Source of the DNA: Purshia tridentata
Lineage: Eukaryota > Streptophyta > Magnoliopsida > Rosales > Rosaceae
Assembly: GCA_003254885.1 (NCBI GenBank)
Contig: QANT01001811.1
Location: 1 to 64,000 of the forward strand
Direction: 5' to 3'
Length of the DNA: 64,000 bases
Shown here piece after piece: positions 57,115 through 64,000 of the stretch. The notes below the pieces were generated by a model. It was not told the DNA's origin. It was given only the letters and a program-made list of their open reading frames with translations, and did no database searches. Every line of letters starts with the position of its first letter. Position 1 is the first letter of the stretch. Both the position numbers and the translations under genes were made by a program.

Positions 57115-58050
57115 CTGATGACTCAATAAACTATCTCAAAATCAGTGATCTAAAAAAGCCATAAATAAACACCAGTTTAAAGATCTCTGGCCATATCTAC
57201 AACACCCATGGAACTAGAATTACTGTAAATCCAAAAGCCATTCAAATTTTGTTCTTTAAATAAACAAATCAGTAAGATTCACTCAATAAAGTTAAAAGAA
57301 AAGACAAATCATTTTCTGAATTAATTATAATACCATGCACATGACACCATTTGATAAACCCTCCGTCCCGGCCTCCCTTCCCCCCTCTCTCCTCCCCTTT
57401 TGGGTACTAAACTTAAAGTCACTTCACTTTCCAAAAACAGAACTGAGTTCAGACAATTCAAAACACAGTTGACTAACCCAAACGAAATACAAAAGAATTC
57501 TAAATTCCAAATTATACATATCTACTTTTCCTGCATTTTCTCAGCAAACAACAAAGGCAACTCAAGAACTACAATTATCCATGCATTAGTTTTTACAAAA
57601 ATTCAACCCCAAAATCAACCTCTTAGCACTATGAAAAGCACACATACTTAAATTCAAAAGAAAAAACAAGAATCCAAAAATTAGCAAATTCAAACAAAAA
57701 TCAAACAAAAATCAAAACCCGGTAAAACAATGAAAACCGTGATTCAAGCAACTAAAAAACTAGGGTTTTCAAAAATTCAACCAAATTGAACCCGAATTTC
57801 ACTCGCAAATACAAAATTCCGACAGGGAAAAGCTAGAGACAAATCGAAACGCGAGCGAAACGTACCGGCATTGACCGATCGAGCAAGAGATCGAATTGTA
57901 GAGAGCGAGAGGGAGGGAAAGTACGAGAGTGAGAATAGAGATTTGGGGTTTGGGCCTTGGGAGGCTTTGGAGCGAGAGCTGTCGTCGTGGAGATTCTGTG
58001 AGAGAGAGAGAGAGAAGAATTTCTTTTCAGAGGGTCCCACAAAAAAATTT
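57115..58050 (-). promoter_or_regulatory. 5' UTR intron and leader of the large gene
   Basis: A donor (TGCCG|gtacgt, exon end 57866) lies in a CT-rich leader that includes a GA/CT microsatellite at 57998-58018. A candidate acceptor (gtcatcag|TCACC) lies at 57114, 67 bases before the ATG. This gives a 5' UTR intron of about 750 bp; the acceptor choice is uncertain. Confidence 0.45.
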
Positions 58051-58498
58051 GGGCGCTGACTTGTGACTGCTGCTGAGTCCAGGAAAGAGGACAGTGGGGC
58101 TGAAAATCAGGGCCCTTTATCAGGTTTTGGGTTCCGTTTTGGGCAAACCGCTGGATCGCTGCTCAGTTCCCTCAAATTTAGATAGACGCCATTCAACTCT
58201 TGTACTTCCCAATATAATCTCTCTTTTTTTTTTCTTTTAAATTTGGTTTTTAATTCTCTTCATGGATAGGCTAGGCATGGGAAGATGATTGAATCATTGG
58301 GTCTCTCCTTTTATTGTCTTTGTTTTATTTTATTTATTTTATTTACTTTATTTTATTTTATTTTATTTTGTTAGTCTTTTTTAGGCATAGGATAGGTTGT
58401 ACTTGGGGAGTACGTGGGTAATTGATGGGACAAATTTGGAAAAAGAGGTTTGATGTACTAAAATGGACTTGGGTAGTTGGGTTTGACTTGGGAGTTCA

Positions 58499-58527
58499 TG
58501 TGGTGGTGGTGGTGGTGGTGGTGGTGA
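58499..58527. repeat. (GGT)n microsatellite
   Basis: Eight to nine uninterrupted GGT units on the plus strand in an intergenic region. Confidence 0.9.
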
Positions 58528-59996
58528 TGGGTGTGTATCTAGGTGGTGTAGAATAAGAATATGTATGTGGTTGGGTCAAACAAGGTACATAATGTGGATG
58601 TAACTCTCTAACTAAAAAGTTCTATTTGCATAAAAGGTGGGGAGTGTAGGTAAGGCTCTTATCACGTGCCACTCTACTTTAGTTCCTCTACATGCTTACT
58701 TTAACAACATGGAGGACAGAGAGTTTTCCTCTTATCATAAATCTACTATCAAGATGTTGGATTTGTTATCATTCCATGTCACCACATATATGTCATATTT
58801 AAATTTTTCATTAAATGCATCATTTTTCTAGATTTTTGTAGATTCGACACTTTTATAATTGTTGTTAGAATATTATTAACAAGAAAATTTTAAATATTAT
58901 TATGTTCTTCTTCATAAGTATGGATACCCATGATATAGAATTACACATCATTTGTTTATGCGAAAATAATATCACATATGAGAAATATAAAATTATGAGT
59001 GCTTTATGTCATCAAGCATAATATATTACAACTCTTTTAATACTTGAAAAGATCTTAATAAAGTAAGAGTTGTAGCATCATCAATCTTTAATTGGAGAAA
59101 CAATTAATCTTAAATTGTTAAGAGTGCTTGACTCTAGATTGATGTCCTAGTGTACAAAAGTGTATTGATGGATCATGAGATTAATACTGTAAGACACTGT
59201 CTATCGGAATAAATAAATCTCATAATCACCGAGAATAAATTACTCTTAATCCTAAGAGAAGCAATTGACATATGTTGTAAACTAAATTTACTTCAACTAT
59301 CAATGGGACACTAAGTTCTTAAGAATCTTAAGTACATATATCATTATGATTTGATATACTAAGTATAGGATTATAGGAACACTCCTTCACAAGATGGAAT
59401 CTACCTTTTATGCACAAGGAATGATAGATTCCTTAAGATGATATCCTTGACTAGATAGCCACTTCGATGTTGCCACGATGATAAGATGTGAACACTATAT
59501 GTAACCATTTCAATGTTGGTACATTGAACTATATGTAATCATGTATTATTTGGTTAGACAAGTATAAGATGTAGAATTATTTGGTTAGACAATCGTGTGA
59601 AATTATTTCCAATTACTTTCACATATATTTATGGTAGTGGGGCAGTACTATATAGTGAGTAAGGATGTTATGAACATGAATAAAAGATCACTTATTATCA
59701 TAGTGCAATTAAGATCACATAGTGTAAATGATTTTAGGTTATATCGTCCGTTATAAGGCCAAGAGCTTGTGTTAGGATAATGGATGATTTGAAGTCAAAG
59801 ATAAGTGAACCTATAAAACTCAGCCTTATTCTCAATGAAATTAAGGATAAGATGAGAATTCCTATCTATAATAAGAAAAAATTATTGGTCAATTTATTTG
59901 GAAAAACATATTGTGAGAAGAGAGAATGAATATGGTCCATGACATGTGATTAGCCTTGGAAATTAATCTAAGAGCTTAGACACATAATAAAGATAG

Positions 59997-60151
59997 GAGA
60001 GTAGATTCTTTACCCAGCTTGGTACCCGTTTTGGTAACAGATTTTTAATTTGATATCAGACTTTTAATTTCAGTTATCTTCCTTTTACCTTTTCTGCTTT
60101 TAAAACCCTAGTATCAAAATCGGTACTAAGCCGGGTAAGAAATCTACTCTC
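59997..60151. mobile_element. 155-bp MITE with long terminal inverted repeats
   Basis: The left end 'gagagtagattctttaccc' continues 'agcttggtacccgttttg'. The reverse complement of the right end reads 'gagagtagatttcttaccc' and continues 'ggcttagtaccgattttg'. The inverted arms are about 40 bp with few mismatches, and the middle is AT-rich and non-coding. A possible short target duplication ('atag') flanks it. The transposon family was not identified. Confidence 0.7.
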
Positions 60152-61735
60152 TATAGATAGAGGCAACCCCATGGTTGTTAGAAAATGATCATATAAATAC
60201 ATCAAAATTTTAAAACCTAACTATGATCGTGCATTGGATTGATATATGATACATTTGTAAAAATAACTTCAAATGGATCATACCATTCTCGAGCACTTCG
60301 AACTAGATCGATAAACAGATCCAAGCCTTGTCCTCTAGTTAATTGGTTCTCTCAATCACACAATTGTATGGTCTCACTATAAGTCCACACTCTAAGTCTC
60401 TAGTGTTTTGGCTAGAAAGAATAGAGTGTAAGATAACGCTTTGTAGCAAGTGTTGTACTGGTCTCTCATCCAAAGGCTCTATTTATAGAGCACTTAGTCT
60501 AACTAGCTCATTATGGGCTCAGGTGTGATGGGCCATCGGTAAAGTTCACACAAGCTCTGGGCTCCAACCTCTTTTCAATTAACTCTCAATTAAAACTATG
60601 CCCAATTAGAATAAGCTCAAGTTTAATGGGCATGTTTAGCATTGCTTCTATAGGTAGAGCTTTTGCTTAGTATTCCTTTTATTGGAAGCGTTTTTGTTAA
60701 AAGCACATTCAAAGTGCTTGTTGCAAAAGCACTTCGAAGTGTTTTCTTGGAAAGTATATGGTTGATGCTACTCAAAAAACTACTTAAAAACACATCTATT
60801 ATGTAATAGCACTTTTAACTATTTATGGCATACGTTATTATAAGCGTTTTCACTAATTTGAAAGGCTTTTAGCAGTTCTAAATGCAACACCAAAAGTTTA
60901 ATTAACTTTTAATTAATATGACACTCATCTTATATTCTACTATCTATACAATAGCCCAATCAGTACTATTAATTAATTTTGTCTATTCTCAATTCCAATA
61001 GTGGGGCCATAACATCTTTCTAACAATCTCCATATTGTCTTATATTCGTGATCATAACAGTCGAGTATGAAAGTCTGTCAACCCTTATTATGATTCTTTG
61101 CAAGCACACTTCATATCTGTAGATTTCAATGGATCAAAGAAGCTAATTCCTCAATTCATATGATTCTAATCACCTAGAATGAACGCTATCTTGATGAAGC
61201 TACAAAACATTCTAATATCCTATATCCTACACCATATACTTTATACCTATCATATACCTTATATATAAACTATAATAGGGACATTGATTTGCTCAATAAT
61301 AAAAATTAAACACATATAAATTATATATAAACTAATTAATATATAAAAGTTAATATATATAAGTTATGGTTCAGATCGAATAAAACCGTAATTTTCAATA
61401 TTGAAAACCATATTTAAACCACAAATTTCGGATTGAATCTCAAGTATCTCTTTAGCTGCTTTGTTCCAACATCTAAAATCTGCTTTTCTCCGTCCCTATT
61501 TTTAAAATAAACAGATTTTACTTTATTAATCAAACACCAAAAACTAATTTGAAGTAGAAATAAACAACTTATTTTCAAGGCACCTTAATCCCAAATTAGT
61601 CCTCATAGTTTCAACTATCCCTGTGATGAAAAATAAATAAAAAACAAACAAACAAAANACAATCAAATAAAAAAAAAAAACCATCGATCACTCGACCCGA
61701 AATTCACGGGGTTATTTTATCAATAATAACCCCTT

Positions 61736-61758
61736 TATAAAAATGCAATCTGACGTGG
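61736..61758 (+). promoter_or_regulatory. TATA box and ACGT element of the ACR gene
   Basis: TATAAAAA at 61736-61743 lies about 190 bases before the ATG at 61934. A TGACGTGG element (ACGT core, bZIP-type) lies just after it at 61751-61758. The leader that follows is CT-rich. The assignment rests on position only. Confidence 0.4.
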
Positions 61759-61933
61759 TTTCACAGAGTGGCCCCACTCAAATGACGCGGGCAACCATTT
61801 ATTCCCCACATCATAACCGATGCCATTTCCTCACTCTCTTTCTACTTTCTTCTTCAGAAATCCGAACACAAAAACCCAAACTCTTGAGAAACTCAGCAGA
61901 TAAAACAATTTTATTATCAAGTTCCAGAGTCCC

Positions 61934-64000
61934 ATGGCTTTCTCCAACTCCGCCTTCTTTGCAGCTTCTCTCACTCTCTCTCGATCCAAAATTTCCGATT
62001 CCGAATTTGCCCCTCAGCTTCACGCCTCTCCCTATGAGCCTCCCAAGCTCCTCCCGTCTCCTGCCATATGCTCCCAACATGCAGACACTTCCTCCAGAAG
62101 AATGTAAGAAAGCTCTATCCCAATTTTTATTTTTGGGTTTTATTTTCTGTTTGGTTGCTGAGAAACTGTTGAATTAAAGCTGAAATCTAGCTCTTGGAAA
62201 GCTCCCGATTCTTTTTTTTAAAGCTCGTGATTAACGTTCTTTAATCCACTCTTTGAAATGTTTTCCTCAATTTTTAATAAGAAATTTCTTTATTGATTAT
62301 TGCTTTGTTTGGTTGTTTAAAAAGTTTTGGAAACTAATAGAAATGAACCATCCAATTGGTCGCTAAAAAAGTCAAAGGAAAGAAATTTCAAGTCATGTCA
62401 AAGTATTTTCTTACTATGATTTTGTTTAAAATTGCATAAAATATTATGCAGGAACGTTGTGCGCGCGTCTAGCAATGGTCTGAATGCAGTTGGGTCAACC
62501 ACATTGGTCAGTTATGATTATTGTTGTGGAAGTGGGGTTTTAATTTTATGATTATTTTTCTGATAATTATATCTAGTTCTACTGGTATTGCTGAGGTACT
62601 GTCTGGAATTTCCCGAAACTGATAAAGGACAACAGACATTGGATTCTGTTGCAGATATCTGTATGTTGAAAGATTTCATTGAAAACATATTAGCCTTGAG
62701 GTACTGAAGTAAGGGGCATGCTTTTTATTTTTATTTTTATAATGATAGAGGACATTCTTATTCCTATGAAAATCTAAGGCTCACATTATTAATGGATGAG
62801 ATAGCTTCTTGTGTATTATAGAGTACTAGTCATGTGTTGGCATTACTGGAACTTGTTTTAAAAGATGAGTAAAGTAGGGCACCGAGGGTAGCTTGGATGA
62901 AGTAATGTTAGGCCTTTAATTTTTATCGAAAGTGTAATGGTATAAGAGTTACCTTAGATCTTTCAGCGGAGAGTAGAGATGAAGTTGTCTTATTAAATTC
63001 TCCCAAGATTGGGTTTATGCTGCGTAGCATTTCAGTTCCTTCATGAATTCATTCAAATTGTACGGTCAGCCAGAAGCCCACTTGAGATATAGTAGAAGCT
63101 TTATCAATTATTAATTTATTATAGAGTACAAATATTTATATTATTGGTATCAATTATAGAAAGTTTTAATTATTGATATTTTGCTGTGAGGTGAGTTTTT
63201 ATTTCTATTTGGTGATTATATGTTTTCACTTAAGGGAATTGAAAAGATATTTTAGCTTTCTTAAACATATAAAGTAAGTGAACAAATAATTGATGAAATT
63301 CTTTCCAGATGGGTCATTGTAGATCGATATTCTTGAGTAAATTGAATTGTAAATAAGCTTCGTATGGACCCCTATTGAGTTTTGAAGAGGCACTAATAAG
63401 GGGCTTTAGTAGAGCCGAAAGTTCCCCAGCATCTGGGTCAATTTTGTAGCCTATTATTTTATAGCAGTTTTTTCTTGAGACCAGCCGGTTTTGTTTATGA
63501 TTACAACACCCTAAACATTGTCGAATTGTTGAAACCTGTCAACAATCATTGCATTACTTGATGAGATTTTAATATCCCATATTGCCAGACAGTATGATAT
63601 TATTTAAAAAATGTATATCACTCCTAACTGTAGGGAAATTCTTGTAGGCTTTTTTTAAGTTTATCTGAATGTTGTACTTTTGAATGTCAATTATATTTTC
63701 ATGCTGACCTTTGTGTTATCCGTGGTGGGAAATAGTCAAATTTATTAGTTCTTTCTCTTCTATGAATTTATTGGTAATTTATTGCTAATGAGTTTATCAT
63801 TTATTCGTTCTTTCTGTTGTACAAACTTTTTGAGATGGAAATTGGTTGATTTATACATCTAGACTGAAGTTGATTACCTACAAGAGAGTATCCAGATTGT
63901 ATTATTTACCATATTGCATGGATATTTTAAACTGCAGAAGTCTGATCAAGATGGTGATTATGTTCCGATGCCAGTTGTTTTGATCGATCAAGATTCAGAT
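61934..64000 (+). CDS. ACR12: ACT-domain ACR11/ACR12-like plastid protein (5' part, cut by window end)
   Basis: Three exons are visible: 61934-62103, 62452-62506 and 63938 to beyond 64000. Splice sites are GT-AG and the frame is kept throughout. The N-terminus MAFSNSAFFAASLTLSRSKIS is Ser/Ala-rich like a chloroplast transit peptide. The next exon gives VVRASSNGLNAVGSTTL and the third SDQDGDYVPMPVVLIDQDSD. The last block matches the conserved entry to the first ACT domain of Arabidopsis ACR11 and ACR12, which continues PDATxVxLSFGDRLGALxDTM. These plastid proteins carry paired ACT domains and are linked to nitrogen assimilation (ACR11 with ferredoxin-GOGAT and GS2). The MAFS start favours ACR12. 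The ACT domains themselves lie outside the window. Confidence 0.65.

Larger units (their letters stand above)
58051..61735. other. Gene-poor, repeat-rich intergenic region
   Basis: No supported gene. It contains an (atttt)n run at 58325-58370, a (GGT)n run at 58499-58527 and a short MITE at 59997-60151. There are 'ttatttggttagacaa' direct repeats near 59545 and 59575, and an 'aagcactt'-rich segment at 60640-60900 that may be a hAT-like miniature element. One n is present at 61658. Most of it looks like old transposon-derived DNA of unidentified type. Confidence 0.5.

Noticed and set aside
61743-62177. 144-codon plus-strand frame over the ACR first exon
   Set aside because: Wrong frame. The ATG at 61934 in another frame gives a transit-peptide-like N-terminus and splices correctly into the conserved LIDQDSD block.

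Overview
The window is nuclear DNA of a flowering plant, almost certainly a core eudicot. It is AT-rich, with GT-AG introns of about 70 bp to 2.3 kb, CT-rich 5' leaders, and proteins that match the plant forms of NUP1/NUP136, CPK1-type calcium-dependent kinase, MRGBP/EAF7, COQ9, a Sfp-type phosphopantetheinyl transferase and an ACT-domain ACR protein. A woody rosid such as a Rosaceae species would fit the gene density, but the sequence alone does not settle the species. No bacterial genes, CRISPR arrays, rRNA or convincing tRNA genes were seen. One ambiguous base (n) lies at 61658 in an A-rich tract.

Layout. 1-2290: gene-free, with a foldback (MITE-like) element set between two (TA)n tracts. 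2295-2628 (+): a two-exon gene for a small secreted Cys/His peptide. About 2490-10310: a large direct tandem duplication. Its complete side belongs to the nucleoporin gene NUP1 (8868-16598, -). Its decayed side ends in a NUP1 3' fragment joined in one open frame to a LINE ORF1 (DUF4283) fragment (4861-6435, -). 16600-20900: intergenic. 20901-27594 (-): CPK1/CPK2-like kinase, seven coding exons. 30822-31226 (-): an unrecognised 134-aa protein with its own TATA box. 32128-33744 (-): MRGBP/EAF7. 36480-37346 (-): COQ9, with a non-coding first exon near 39.7 kb. 40928-44651 (+): phosphopantetheinyl transferase, followed by a LINE reverse-transcriptase tail relic. 47779-57047 (-): a 15-exon gene for a plant-conserved protein of about 1,296 aa without a named domain. 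58.05-61.7 kb: gene-poor and transposon-like. 61934-64000 (+): first exons of an ACR11/ACR12-like plastid ACT-domain protein, cut by the window end.

The genes are ordinary single-copy housekeeping and signalling genes (nuclear pore, calcium signalling, NuA4 acetyltransferase, ubiquinone synthesis, carrier-protein activation, plastid nitrogen regulation) and do not form a pathway together. The unusual content is structural: the LINE-nucleoporin fusion frame; a promoter/first-exon/first-intron module present three times and shared by COQ9 and the MRGBP upstream region; two introns whose reading frames require GC-AG splicing; and a strong G-quadruplex motif inside one of those introns. Exon boundaries were worked out by hand from splice sites, and every complete multi-exon CDS sums to a whole number of codons.
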